Shown: positions 31,810 to 44,599 of the stretch, piece by piece | How the letters are laid out: each line of letters begins with the position of its first letter | Numbering within the stretch: position 1 is the stretch's first letter | Origin: Panicum virgatum | Taxonomy: Eukaryota > Streptophyta > Magnoliopsida > Poales > Poaceae | Assembly (NCBI RefSeq): GCF_016808335.1 | Contig: NC_053138.1 | Location: 54,900,951 to 54,964,950, forward strand | Reading direction: 5' to 3' | DNA length: 64,000 nucleotides | Position numbers and translations under genes: made by a program | The notes under the pieces: generated by a model | Databases searched by the model: none | What the model saw: the letters and a program-made list of their open reading frames with translations, nothing else | Told to the model about the DNA's origin: nothing

Positions 31810-33060
31810 TCGGTTTTGGAAATATATATATAAAAAAAGGTAGTTCTGTTTTGGGGTAGTCATAGGAGTGTAAACCATTGCAGTAGCTTCATCGGCAATG
31901 GTGTAGATTAATTTCCTTGAAACAAAATATGTTTGAGAACATTTAATTTTACAAGCAGAGATGTTGGTGGACCTAATATATCTTCTCCAAAAAAATTAAT
32001 TACCAAAATCAACTTTTTTTGTATGCATTCGCTGAATAAGCATGGCAGCAGCACCTTATCATTGTGTAGAAAACAAATGAAATGCTTCATTGCAGGAAGG
32101 AGTACGCATCCAGTAAACTCTGCTCCAGAAAAAAAAAAGATCCCGCCTTATCAGTTATTGTACTTATTGGTGCATCTGTGCCAAGCACAAGTAGTAGCTA
32201 GCTGCACAATGGCTGTCATAGGTCGCCGGAGTTGGAATATAAGCCGCCGCTTCAAGCCCAATACAGAGGCTGGAATCCTTTTTATTTTTCTTAATGAAAT
32301 TGACTTCCCTTCTGTCAACGTGCCCAGTTCCAATGTTCAAAACTAACATGCTTTTATTTTTTGAGGGCAGAACCAACATGCTTTGCATTTGTAGGGCAAT
32401 GAAGATGAGTTTTTGTTACTTCACATGATTTCCGTGGTTAGCACCAGTGAATTTAATCAACAGATATCTTGGTTTATACATCTCCAGCACATACATGAAA
32501 AAAAATGGAATTATTCGTAGAACGTTGCTTGCAGGGCTAAATGAACAAACATGTTTGACCTCGAGCTAGTTCCTTTGGAGTTATTATATATCTATGAATT
32601 TTCTTGTATCAGCACATTGCCTGTCTCCTTGTTGAAGTACACGATGGGTGCATGTCCTCGTTTCAAGTTTCACTATGTAACAATGTAACAAACGAAATTA
32701 ACTTGCAGCATGTTTTCGAATGATAGTTTCATTTCAAATATTTTAGAACCACAAGCAATGAAGGAGTCAGTCCTCAAAAAAGTACATTAGTAAATTGAAA
32801 CAGAAACATGAATAAGTATACAAGACTCACCGGCACAGCGTACAGATAGGTGCAGCGATTTACTCTGTTTCACGGAGCCATGTGGAGAACTGAATGCATA
32901 CTGGTCCTACAGGCAAAATTCAACTAGTTTTGAAACTACTCGTTTCACAGGCCAAAATAAAGCTTAAATGGCAGAAACGAGCAAGTGCTTTAAGCTTAAA
33001 GTATCGAAACGGATGACTTATATATAGATATGGCACATACGCTTGAGAGGAGCTCGTTTT
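31810..33060. other. Upstream intergenic region, no gene recognised
   Basis: AT-rich sequence upstream of the lectin gene. Short ORFs at 31933-32346 and on the reverse strand have no recognisable domain. No element termini with target duplications were found. Confidence 0.35.
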
Positions 33061-33069
33061 GTTTTGCTT

Positions 33070-33420
33070 GAAACGCTGCCCCTCACATGATGATTAACAT
33101 CCTCAAATCCATAACCTTCAACAAGGCACACACTTTAGGCATGGCAGGCATAAGGAATACCAGCAGCAAACCTCTCTAGCCTTCATTGGTGTCCTGGAAC
33201 TCGCTCTCCCAAAATCGTGGCAGCTTCCTCACCATCCTATGTGCGAAGATCTGAACACTGGCGGCAGCGTTGGTGGAGGTGCCCTCGGCTGACAGTCCGG
33301 TAGAGTCGGGGATGGCAGCATCTGCCATCACGGCTAGAAAGGTGGTGAAGCTGCGGTATGGGTTCAGGTCCTTCTTGACGAACTTTCATTGTCACTCACG
33401 CGGCGATTAACATCTAGAAA
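33070..33420 (-). pseudogene. Remnant of an unrecognised gene family
   Basis: The minus strand reads a compositionally normal peptide of about 70 codons (words NPYRSFTTFLAVMADAA and QIFAHRMVRKLP) to a stop. The following bases resemble the segments at 320-400 and 3010-3086. I do not recognise the family. No start codon or upstream exon is evident, so it looks like the 3' end of a decayed gene. Confidence 0.35.
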
Positions 33421-33519
33421 GGCTAGATATCGCCCGCGCTGCAAAAAGGCGATCCATCACCTAAAGGATCTCGCGCGTCTGTTTTGGGCCGTTTGCTAGC
33501 TTCAGGGCTCAAGGTCTTC

Positions 33520-35030
33520 AGATATTCTCTCTTTTGCTCTCTTTTGCTGTCTTGTTAGTTGTTGTTTTTTTTTATAAAACATCCTGCTGGTTGTTGACAG
33601 CTTGCCGTGTATCTTTCACGTGCATGGCCGATGAGAAATCACAATTTTCTTCCGTTTCCTATCTGTACCTTGGTGTTTCTCATACTTTTCTTTTATCTTC
33701 CGTTGATTGCTCTATTTTCTTCCATCTTTTTCTTTCTATACTATCACATTCTTTTCTTTTCTTCTAACCTTGATAATCTATTTAGTCTGTTTCATTTTCA
33801 ATTTATTTCTTCCTCATTTTCTCTTGTTTAATTTCTCTTCTAATTCACATGTAGGTGTTTTTTTTTCTATTCTATAATTCTAGCCGTTCTCTTTATTTGT
33901 AATGCACATTTAATATTTAGAGCAAATTTGAGACGCAAATTCATAATGGGCATTTTCAAGTAAAAACCTATTACATGTAATATATTTGAGATTACTTGTA
34001 ATAAAAGTTTGTTACTTCTAGAATATTGAATTTGCTCCAATAGTGAAAAATAGTTATTTTAATGTATTTTGTTCCAAATTTTAAGATTTGTTATTCCATG
34101 ATATATTTAATTGCTCTATTTGTAAAATATCTCATGCATGCATGGCCTCTCTCTCTCTATCTCTCCATGTATTTTGACATCTATGTTTATATTTGCAGCA
34201 AGCTTTGCTTTATGCATGTATGCATGTTTAAAGTTATTGTTTTTCTGTATGTATGTGCATGCTGCTTTTGCCTATGTGTGCATACGGCATACCCACTAGC
34301 AGCGAAGCAATCCTCTCCTTTTCTTTTTTTTCTTTCCATCTTTTTCTCCCAACTTTTTTTCTTTCTTGATTCTAATTCTTTAATGATAATTTCATTTCTA
34401 CTTTTCATCTGGTTTGCAATTCTTTATTTTTATAAATTTCTACTTTAAGTATTTATATACTATTTGTGTCATTTATTTATATTTATAATTCGTATTTATT
34501 CTTTTTCATTTTCATTTCAATGCTTCAAGTGTGCAAATTATATCACTACATTAATACTTGGCTTTTTGTACTGATATTTTTAATCTTTATTTCAGTTCAT
34601 TATTATTTTATTCCTATCTATTTATCTGTATTTAAAAATGTCCAATGCTTATTGTATACGAATTTGTTTGCATTCAAGACTCGTTAGTTGGTTTGTAAAA
34701 TAATTTAGTTATATAATAACTTGTTCGCCTCATGTTCATATTTATTTGTAACTAAAAATAATTTATTTGTTAGGTGATGTGTTGTTCTTTTTGTAAAATT
34801 ATTTGAGTGCATGTAACTAATTTGTTCCTAATGTCAAAATATTTATTCTCTTTGTAGACTAGATTGTTCGTTGATATTGTTTTGTTTGTTCGTGATGTTT
34901 TTCCTATTATTTACCATATGATCAAATATTCACGATGTTCAATGTTTTGTTTGTTGCACATTATTGTTTATTCGTAAAAATAATTATTTGTTCGTGTTGG
35001 TAAAATATTTGTTCCCAGTGTGGCCTTGTT
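33520..35030. other. AT-rich filler, no gene
   Basis: Strongly T-rich on the plus strand with many TTTATTTG words. Long frames here encode Phe/Ile/Tyr/Leu-rich peptides, a product of base composition. No element boundary is evident. Confidence 0.4.
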
Positions 35031-35034
35031 TTTT

Positions 35035-35830
35035 TTTTTTTCAAAATATCGTCCCGATCCCGGACAGGCTGCCGTGATCCCCCGCCGTCGCGCCCCACGC
35101 CGGCGCGACGACCACGGCGAGGCTCGCCCCGCCAGCTACCTTGCTAGCTTCCCCGCGTTTACAGGAACCCTCTCGATCCCTCACGCGCGACCAAGCCCCA
35201 CCGGAACGGGGCTCCCCGCGGTAGCGCCCATGGCGCGGCGGCAGGCGGCGGCGAGGGCGCCGTTCTGACTCACCCAGATTCGCTCTCGGTCGGCCAACCG
35301 CAAGTACAGCACCACACGCACATCATCGCCCCTGAACGCGCCCTGCGTTGAGCTCACCGGAGATCTTAGGCGGCGGCGCTCGGGGTGAAGCGGAACATCC
35401 GGATTCCGGCGAGGAAAGTGGCTGGGGCGACTTGGGGAGTGTAAGAATGGGTTTCTGGGGCTCTTGTGCTGCTCTGGTTAAGAGGAATCGGTCGGGGATG
35501 GCTGGACGGCGACGGCAACTCGCCGGAGGCGAAGAGATGGCCGGCGGACACGGGAATGGCGAAGGGCTGTTTGGCTCTGCTCTTTCCTTTCCTGATTCTT
35601 GTACTTCATTTTTCTCTAAATTTTGCTTGTTACATTCGAAAAACGTTCAACATAAAAATTGTTGGGGACAGTTTACTCTACAATTTCCATTACATACACT
35701 TTTTCTAATTCATCCTGTATCATACTCAAATATTGATCTGAACCTTGCTGTATACCTCGGGTTCAGCCTAAATTTTTCTGAACCCGAGTTTTGCAGTCCA
35801 CTTATCTCTAAAATTGTATACTAAACTTCG
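35035..35830. other. GC-rich island, possible captured exons
   Basis: After a T run at 35028-35041 the sequence becomes GC-rich and could encode plant-like exons (for example the plus frame from 35348, rich in Gly, Arg and Glu). It reverts to AT-rich sequence by about 35600. It lies 0.7-1.4 kb upstream of a Helitron 3' end (36491), so it may be Helitron cargo. No gene was recognised. Confidence 0.35.
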
Positions 35831-36299
35831 AAATCTATCAAAAGAGAAATCGGATCCCTAACACTCCTCTAAAAGTCTTGTTTCAGGCACATTTGCTAGT
35901 CCCACCTCTAACCTCTCCAAAAACTGCTCTGAATAGGTCTGTATAAAACTTATTGCTGGCGTCCAATATATGATATCTGAAATTTGTTTAGTAAATCTGT
36001 ACAGAGAGAGTGTTTTTGGTGCAATGAGAATTATTTTGCTTGGCATTTTGTGGGAAAAGAAAAGTTGTTTGCCCGAGACGGCCAAGGAGCACTCAACCCG
36101 GCACATTCGAAAAGGGGAGCCAATATGGTAGGCTCGGGCCAGGGTCCACGGGTAGTGTCGATTGGTTAATCATGCTTCTCTATTGGTACATCTTTTTCTT
36201 CTTTATGGTCCATACTAATGGCTTCAGGTACATGTTGGTTGGCCACATCTTTGAGGTCTAAACACTCTATTTTTTTGAACAAATATTATGTGTCTTGTG

Positions 36300-36491
36300 C
36301 TATAAATCTTTTGTTGCCCAAGTAAAGGGGGTTCTAATATATATTGGTTGTGCTCGAAACGGTTGTGCTCGAAAGGCAGTTGAATCTAACTTAGGAATAA
36401 AAAAATCCCATATACATTTGTTTCTTCTATTTTGTTTGCGTATTTTCTCATTTTTTATGGAATCCGTAGCAACGTATGGGCACAAACCTAG
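36300..36491 (+). mobile_element. Helitron 3' end (5' end not located)
   Basis: The sequence CCGTAGCAACGTATGGGC, a short-stem motif typical of grass Helitron termini, is followed 10 bp later by CTAG (36488-36491) and then T, as expected for insertion between A and T. The upstream extent is unknown; 36300 is a placeholder start. Confidence 0.6.
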
Positions 36492-37617
36492 TTGTCCTAA
36501 AAAAGTTACATTGAGCGTTGAACTCCAAGTAGCCGGCGGGACTACTATTGGGTCCTGCATGTCTGATTTCTAATAGCCAACAAGGTCTCCACATCAGCCC
36601 CACGTATCTAAGTCACATTTCAATTTATTTTCTTGAATCTAGTATTTTATTGGTCAATAGAAAACTATGTAAAAAACTTGCTCCACGTATCTAACTTGCT
36701 TCTAACAAAAAGACTATCGAGTTCTGCTTTACAAGATTTCTCTGTTTCTTCAAAGACTGTCTCACAAAAGTTTGAGTAGCATGTTGGCAATTGGCATAAC
36801 TAGTGGTTAACCAAACCGATGTTAAAACCCTGCTGTGTTTTGAACACTCCCAATGCATGCTGATACTTTCTTAGCACATGTGACATGGGACATTTTTACA
36901 GATGAGGGCATGAGGCAGGTTCACTGTATTGCAGAGGAAAACTCACCATAAGATACAAATCGTACAACAATGGTAAATGAATTTGTTTTATTTTGTATAC
37001 AATCATTCGTTGCTAAACATTTGTCCTTGTAATGAAACGAAGAAGGTTGAAGCAGCTATGAGGTCCTACTTGAACTAGTGCTATCATACCACTGTGTCTC
37101 TCTGAAAAAGGAAAACATAGTACTCTGCTTCTCTATCCTTGCAGTGAACGCACAAATCAATGCAATGTAGTCGGATTTTAGCACGAACTTAAAGTTACGG
37201 TCCATCTGAAAATAACAGTGTGATAATTGGACATCATTAACAGTTCATTGGATGAACAAACATGATCATACAACTGCCACCATAAGTTTGAACTAAAACT
37301 GGCAGTATTACTGCTAGTTCGTATCAGAAACAATAGAAAATGAGTATGCAGTTCATCTTAAAAAGAAAACCAGTAACTTCTTATACTGGCTGAAATGGAG
37401 GCAAACTTCATATGAAAACTTTTTTTCACACCGGATCAGATAATGGAAGACTTCATATAAAAAGTTTTAGTCAACTATGATATCTAAAATTTGATGGTTG
37501 ACAACCTTTCTTTTCATTTGAAATTAGAAAAATGGTTAAATAATTATAGATTTCTTTTTTTGGTTGGGGGGGGGGTGGCGTGGCGCTAGGACCAAAAGAA
37601 AAAAATAGCGTGCAACC
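36492..37617. other. Sequence between Helitron ends, no gene
   Basis: This may be largely the interior of the Helitron that ends at 38132. The region holds short AT-rich frames, a G run at 37565-37575, and no rolling-circle helicase motif. Confidence 0.35.
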
Positions 37618-38132
37618 ACAATCTATTATCTTATTATTTGGCCAACAAACGGAGCCTCCACGTTCGCTCTCAAGACCTAGAAATTTCCACGTTAATCGGA
37701 GAAAAATAGAAAAATATAAATTACCCACCACTGCCATTATGATAAAAATTAGCCTAAAATACCCCTGTGCCTAATTAAAAATCACCGACCAATGCCATTA
37801 TGAAAATTAAATATAAAATATCATTTAGCTATGTATCAATTACAAATATATACTATTAATACAAACTAAAGCTAACAACAATCAATCAAAATAAAATAAA
37901 AATAAGAATAATTATCTATATAATATCATTAAATTAAAGCTCAACAAATCAAATTGTTATCATAGGTAGATCATAGTTGAATTATTTTAATCAATAATAA
38001 GACATAATTTACGATAATGAACAGGATGATGTATGGTAAAAAAATAGTATAACCTTTAAGTACGGATACAGCGACATGCAAATTTTTTAATTTTCAATAC
38101 TAGCCGCGCAAATGCGCGGGCTATACGCCTAG
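37618..38132 (+). mobile_element. Helitron 3' region and terminus
   Basis: A perfect 7-bp stem CCGCGCA/TGCGCGG (38104-38110 with 38113-38119, 2-nt loop) is followed 9 nt later by the terminal CTAG (38129-38132) and T. The first 140 bp here are the inverted partner of 1-140. CCATTATGA-type repeats occur at 37730-37810. The 5' TC end was not identified. Confidence 0.75.
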
Positions 38133-38870
38133 TTAGTGATATGTGAGATGGCGGCCAAGCTTCACAATGATCTGCAATTTCATGTATGCTTTATGCTTCT
38201 GCATATGTAACATGAAACATCCCTAATTAATCAGTTTTGTGATTCATACTCCAGGATTCGTAAGCAATGGGAATACCACTAGCATACCATGGGGAAGCAA
38301 GCACAACCAGTACCAATCTTTCTACATCACATTAGCCCTGACAACTCCGGCAGGTGTGTGGTCATTCTATTGCCTTAAGTTGCAACAAGTGCGCTCGCAG
38401 CAGCATTACACGATGGGCATTTGTTGTGGTAGCAGTGATCAGTTCATCATCTGCCTTGTACTGTGTAAGGCACAGTGTACCATGGGGAACAAGAACTACA
38501 AACATGATAACAGACTGTCCATGATTGTTCTATCCCCATGACCTCTTGACCAAACTGAGACTAATCTCATCTATGATTTAGTGTCAGCACCTCAAGGTTG
38601 AGTGAGGACAGTTCATTTTTTAAGAGCTATGAATAGAGCTTCTATTATATATAATGTTTATATTGTTGCTCTATTTTATTGACTTCGAATACACATATCA
38701 TGAAAAAATGGAAAAGATATAGTAACTGGATTTAAGAATATAATGAGATTTAAGTGTGCAAAAAAATTTTACTCGGCAACTGGTTTTCTAAAAAAAAAGG
38801 TGATTCAAACTTAAGCACTCTGTAGTCTGTATACAATAATATTAGTACTTGACGTTAGATGGGTAGCATA
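38133..38870. other. Intergenic, no gene recognised
   Basis: The plus frame 38239-38541 (100 codons) has mixed composition but no recognisable domain. No repeats or RNA gene were identified. Confidence 0.3.
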
Positions 38871-39515
38871 TTGGGAGAAATTTGTGGGAAACTGAATTAG
38901 TAGCAATATGGGGTACCCAGGTCTTCCCTCTGGTGTTTTTCATTCATTTATTAGGTGTACAATGTGCAGTTTACAAAGACAATAAAATAAGGCACATAAA
39001 CAAAGAAGCAAACAGCTGGAGGAGTTAGAAATAGAAGCGCGAGCATGCAGTATATATGAATCTGTGAAAAGGAAGGCATCTATTTTCTAATTCATATGCT
39101 TCCTCATATGCTCATAGCCAGTGAGCGTGGTAGGCATTCAGGATAGTCTTCGACCACCTCCACTTGTTATTATTTAAGTCTGAAGGTCTATGCTGGCAAC
39201 CTGCATTACATGTTTGGACGAGAGGCTGTTGTCAAGCTGGAAGGAGCATTGGCCAGGAAAAGAGAACCAACGCTGTTGCGGTTGCTAACATTTCTTCTAC
39301 TGGTGGCCAAGATGAAGGACCGCCGCCTTGTGCAAGAGTTCATTGGCAACGGTAGGCCGAAATCTCCCATTTACGGTTTCCTTGCACGTGAATTTAATTT
39401 GGTGCCACCACAAGGATAATCATAGTGCACTACCGATCCGCAGCATGAGCAACTCCTCTCTCGTGTCCTTTCCTGACTGCTCATCACCTTGTCATCAACC
39501 ACCGATCCTTGGTTC
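38870..39515 (-). repeat. Array unit 1 of unrecognised degenerate family (interrupted)
   Basis: This is the first of seven related segments that share ordered words: GGAGAAA(C)TTGTGGGAAACTG, GGTCTTCCCTCTGG, TCATTTATT.GGTGTACAATGTGCA, GAAGCAAAC.GCTGGAGGAGTT, TTCCTCATATGCTCAT, GGTAGGCATTCAGGATAG and TTTACGGTTTCCTTG. The minus strand of the shared core can read TILNAYHAHL..AYEEAYAL. The unit resumes at 40031 after a CACTA MITE. All units carry frame breaks. Confidence 0.65.
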
Positions 39516-40030
39516 CACTACTACAAAATTCCATTAACCGAGACACTTTAAAATTGTCTCGGAGACGGGCACGTTAAAAAACCGCCTCAATTAATGTCTG
39601 TGATTAACCGAGGCGGTCATTTTTTATTAACCGAGGCAGTTATAAAAAAACATCTCGGAAAAATGATTAACAGAAGTGGGCACCTTAAAATGTCCGTCTC
39701 GGTTAATGTATATTAACCGTTAAATTAAATGTCTCACGGGCATTGTAACTGAATAAATTAGGCCCAGCCCGCTAGACCCAGCACGTCCCCCTCCCTAGCA
39801 GCCGCCGCAGCCTCTCCTGCGTGTCACCGGCGACAGCCCATGGGCTCAACAGGCCCATGGGCTTGCCGGGCGTTTCTTTTTTTTAATTTTTTTATACCAT
39901 TTACCGAGGCGGACATGGAAACCACCTCGGTTAATGTCGTGATTAACCGTGGCGTTGGCTCCGAGGCGGTTGCAAAAACCGCCTCAATTCATGATTTTTG
40001 CCCGCCTCGGTAAAGATTTGTGTAGCAGTG
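39516..40030. mobile_element. CACTA MITE (515 bp)
   Basis: The ends are CACTACTACAAAATTCC and (reverse complement) CACTGCTACACAAATC, flanked by a 3-bp duplication TTC (39513-39515 and 40031-40033). Subterminal repeats ATTAACCGAGGCGG recur. The empty site is preserved in sister array units: GGTTCCTTGCG at about 41100 and GGTTCCTTCCG at about 49245. No transposase. Confidence 0.92.
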
Positions 40031-40374
40031 TTCCTTGCGTTGAGACTATAAATGAATACAACAATGTGCATATCAACTGGTTTGCAAACTGGTTGGACCT
40101 GTTTCCTCAGGCGCAATCTTTTCAGAGGCCACAACTGTGTTTAGTTGGTGAAAAAGTTTGGGTTGGGGTACTGTAGCACATTTTGTTGTTATTTGGCAAT
40201 TAGTGTCCAATCATGGATTAACTAGGTTTAAAAAATTTATCTCATCCTAATTTAAACTGTGTACTTAGTTATTTTTTCAACTGCATTTAATGCTCCATGC
40301 ATCTGTTCGAAAATTCGATGTGACGGGTACTGTGCAAACTTTTTTGGGAACTAAATGCTGCCTTAATAGGAATA

Positions 40375-41300
40375 TGATCTGACAATTAATGGGGTTCCAA
40401 GGTCTTCTCTTTGGTCATTTTCATTCATTTATTTGGTGTAGAATGTGTACTTTTACAAATACAATAAAATGGGGGGGGGGAGGGTATAAAAACAATGAAG
40501 CAAACAGCTAGAGGAATTGGGCATAGAAGCGCGGGCAGTACATAGCCAGTTACTAGTAGTATGAATCTCTAAAAAGGAAGGCACCGCTCTATTCTCTAAT
40601 GCATATGCTTCCTCATATGCACGTAGCCAGTGGGCATGGTAGGCATTCAGGAGAGTCTTGACCACCTCCATTTGTTATCATTCAAGTTTGAAGGTCTATG
40701 GCTGCAACCTGCACTACATATTTGGACGAGGTGATGCTGTGAAACTTGAAGGGGGGTGTTGGCCCGGAAAGGTGGACCAATGTCGTTGCCGTTGCTAACA
40801 TTTCTGCTACTGGTTGGCGTGTGCAAGCATCCGTTGGCGTGCTGCGCGTGTGCCGCAGCCATGTGCACTTGTGTGTTGCATCATCCGTTGTCGCGGCGCC
40901 TTGCAGTCATCTTGTCCGTTCCATGACTGCCAGTAAGAGGTTTTCGCAAGGAACGCCCATTTACGGTTTCCTTGCGGATGAATATGGCTCCACCACAAGA
41001 AGAATCATAGGGCACTACAGATCCACAGCACGAGCAACTCGGCTCTCATGTCCTTCTCTGGCTGCTCATGACCTCGTCAACTAGCACATGTCCGGTCCTA
41101 GGTTCCTTGCGAAGACTATGTAAATGAATACAGTAACGTTCATATCATGTGCTCTGCAATAACCCACGCCCGGCCTCCATTGTACTAATAAGCTTTGTTT
41201 GATGTCCCGGTCTTTGACTCTTGTTAGGGTACAAGCAGTAGGTGGAGTGGCAAAGCAGTTGCTCTGTCAAACATTTATGGACTAGTCTCGCAGAGTTAGA
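40375..41300 (-). repeat. Array unit 2
   Basis: Same ordered words as unit 1, with the core GGTAGGCATTCAGGAGAG at about 40637. The minus strand here gives the longest clean reading through the core (TLLNAYHAHWLRAYEEAYALE, 40560-40670). No complete gene structure was found. Confidence 0.6.
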
Positions 41301-41650
41301 TGGGCAACATTGGGAGAAACTTGTGAGCAATTGGACATGGAAGTGGCAAGCACTATGAGCACTCTGGATCTCTGAACATGAAACCACCGTATATGCTTCC
41401 TCATACGCACATGGCAAGTGAGCATAATAGGCATTCAGGATAGTCTTAACTTTCTCCATGTGGCCGTTACTGACATCTCTGAGCCTGATGGCCAAGAAGA
41501 AGGACCGCCGCCATTGTGCATGCACTGGTTGGAGCGCAGCGTGTGCCGCCAGGCACGTTAGCTGTGTTGTATCGTTCTTTGTGGTGGCACCACTCAGACG
41601 GCTTGCTGGCCCAGTGTTCTAATGTGCAATCCTGAGCACATGAATGTATT
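41300..41650 (-). repeat. Array unit 3 (short)
   Basis: A truncated unit with the core AATAGGCATTCAGGATAG at about 41430. The minus-strand reading RLRDVSNGHMEKVKTILNA is continuous here, longer upstream than in unit 2. Confidence 0.55.
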
Positions 41651-41659
41651 ATTTCAATG

Positions 41660-42755
41660 AGGAAGCTAAGGTAACATCTAGTTGCTCGACAACATCTGGT
41701 CGTAGTATATTTAGTAGCATATGCAAGAAGACTACAAGCCTACAACAATAGGAACTTACAAAGGATAAAATGGTATCCAGAAATAAACAAGCAAATAGGT
41801 CATCGGGGTAACATGATGAATGATGAATGAATGGTGACTGTGATGAAGGTAGCAGGATGACTTCTTATTGCTTGATAGTACTTGGAAGTTGGACAACATT
41901 GGGAGAAACGGGTGAGAAACTAATGAATTTATATTGATCTGATTTGACAATTAATAGGGTATGAGGTCTGCCCTCTGGTCTTTCTCATTCATTTATTTGG
42001 TGTACAATGTGCACTTAAAGAAGCCAATAAAATGAGTGAGCTAGAGAATAAAAACTGGGGTGCAGAAACAAAGAAAGCAAATTGCTAGAGGAGTTGGACA
42101 TAGAAGCGCTAAGCACTATATGGATCTCTGAAAAAGGAAACCACCATTCTGGTGGCTAATGCATATCCTTCCTCGTACACACATGGAAACTGAGCATGGT
42201 AGGCATTCAGGATAGTTTTAACCATATCCATGTTGCTGTTCCTGACATCTCGGAGCCGGATGGAGAAGAGGAAGGACCTCTGCCCTTGTGCTTGCGCTGG
42301 TTGGAGCGCTGCGTGTGTGCGGCTAGGCACCACTCAGATGGCTTGCTGGTCCAGTGTTCTGCTGTGCCATCCTGAGCTGCAGAGTGAAGAAGTTTGGGGT
42401 TGGCCATCACGGGACGACTAGGCTTGCAGCGAACTCAGTTCATCGTCGGAAGACGGCGCAAGCGACTACATTGGCTTCCCAACTTCCGTGTTGTTGCTTC
42501 CAGTGGTTGTGCCATAGTTCCATCCTTATGCTGGGGTGTAGTGTTTTTCTATTCGTGGTTATGCCACAAATTGGCCCTTGTGCTTGGGCTTGGTATTGGC
42601 TTAGGCCTAGTTTAGCTAGGTTGTTGTTGAGGTTTTAGTCCGGTTTCCCTAAATTAACCGGGCAAGGGTTTTGTCTCATTTTCCTTAAAAATGAGGCATT
42701 TGATCCGTGGTTTGCAACACTATTTGAATACAATTCAGGTGGGGATACTCTCCCC
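41660..42755 (-). repeat. Array unit 4, left part
   Basis: The unit begins with GGTAACATCTAGTTGCTCG, carries the core at about 42200, and continues after the LTR element from 48270 to about 48545, where the words GAATGGCTAAAATATCTCCCA match unit 6 at 51736. Minus-strand reading RLRDVRNSNMDMVKTILNA. Confidence 0.6.
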
Positions 42756-44599
42756 TGTCACACCCTGAAAATTTTGGATTTCAGGATGTGATTAAAATTA
42801 AAAATAAAACAATAATTTTCTCATAATTTTTAAAAGTTTGTCAACATTTATTTTCGTTACAGGGAATTTATAGTATAAAGAAAATAATCGTTTGCCTTTT
42901 AAATTAAATGAGGTTGTTTGTTGGTTATGCATTCATGTTGTCCTTGCATAGTTTTATTGTTTGTTGTTCAGTTTGAATTTGAATTCGAATTCTTGAATTC
43001 AAATTTGAATTGAATGTGTTTGAATCCTTTCAAAAATGGAAAAGCCTTTCCTTTACCCCCTCCTCTTTTCAGCCCAGCCGGCCCATCTCCCCTTTCTCCA
43101 TCTTTTTTTTTCCTTTCCCCGCGGCCCAAAAGTCCCACCGCCAGCCCAGTTCCCCCTCCCCGGCCCAGCTCGCGCCCCACTCTCCCCCTCTTTCTTTCGC
43201 TGACGCACGGGACCCGCTCGTCAGGGCCTTCTTCCTCCTCCCGTGGGCGAGCAGGACTCCACCGAATCCGACTCCGCGCCGCGCCACCCCGGCCTTTCTT
43301 GGCTCGCACGCCAAGGCCCCAGCCCCGGCCTAGAAAAGCGACGCCCGCGTACCCCTGGAACCCCAACCCGAGCCGCAGCCGCCGCCCAGTTCGCGCAAAC
43401 CCTAGCCGTCGCCATTGACGAGCTCGAGCTCGGAGCCTGCCTCCGCGCTGCCGTTCTGCGTGATTGCCGCCGTCACCGAGCCGTCCGAGAGCTTCGCGCC
43501 AAGGTTGTGGATCCCGCAGGCCCCTTCTCTCCCTATCTCTCGCTCTGCTCCGCCCGATCTTGTTCGCCGTCGCCGCCATCCGCCATGCGCCGCCGCGAGC
43601 TCCGATCCGCCCGCTCTAGCTCTATGCCACCACCCTAGATGAGTTGCCCGCGCTGCGCGCTTGCCCGTCGTGCAAACCGCGCTCGATACGAGCACCGGAG
43701 GACCAAATTTGGTCTACGCCAGCGATGCGCCGCCGACCCTAGCTCGCCGCCGGTTGCTTGCGCCGCCGCCAGCCGCACCAACCCGTCTTGGTCGTTAGAT
43801 CGCGATCGGACGGCCACGATTAGGTCCAATCCAAGTCAACTAAACCTATACCGGCCAACCAAGGTGCATTTTGCAAAAGAGCCCCTCAGTTTATTCAAAA
43901 TCAACTCGCCGTCCTAATCTGTTCAAAAATATTTTTGTTTAAGTCCTTTTATTTGCAGAAAGAACCCTGATCTTTTCTGAAATAGAACCCGCCGTCCCTG
44001 AGCTGGAGTTTTGCATGCTAACCCCCAAGTTTAGAGTTTAATTATGTTTAGGTCCCTGGTTTCTTTAGATCTAGCCCCTGAAAGCTATGTTTCTTCATAA
44101 ATAAGCCCCTAGAATCCTGTTTTAGCCATAACTTCTTCGTTTTAGCTCCGTTTTTATTGATTCTCGCGCTCACGTGATCCTTGTAACGTGTACAATAGCT
44201 TTATCACTTTGTCATTCTCTGTGTGCACACTTTGTAGTGTCTTACAAATCTTTTCTGTTAGTTCTTAACTCTATAGTTAATAGCGACTAGATCCCTGAAG
44301 CACCGTTTAGTCTATAGAATCATCATTTTAGTTCCGTTTTCCGCTTTTCTTGCGCTCTCGTAACCGTAGCAGCGAGCTCTATCCGTTAGTATGCTACCCC
44401 CAGTCGATTGCCTGTGAAGTTTGGAGCCTTCGTTTTCAGGATAAGCTGTATAACTCTGATGGTCTTTTATTTGTTGTAATTCTCTTTTACGTGATACTGT
44501 TACTGATTATTCACTTATGATGTCTCTATATGTATGAAACTTAATCCTGGCATACATATAGTTATGAATTCGGTTTTGTCCTTAAAACCGAGTGTGACA
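42756..44599 (+). repeat. 5' LTR of the non-coding element
   Basis: Contains a GC-rich block (43060-43830) open in several frames, which are duplicated in the other LTR and not genes. The expected TATA position reads TAGAAAAG (43331-43338), while the 3' LTR has TATAAAAG. Confidence 0.9.

Noticed and set aside
34062..34690. ORFs of 73-128 codons rich in Phe, Leu, Ile and Tyr
   Set aside because: T-rich DNA produces such peptides; no real membrane-protein pattern or homology is evident.
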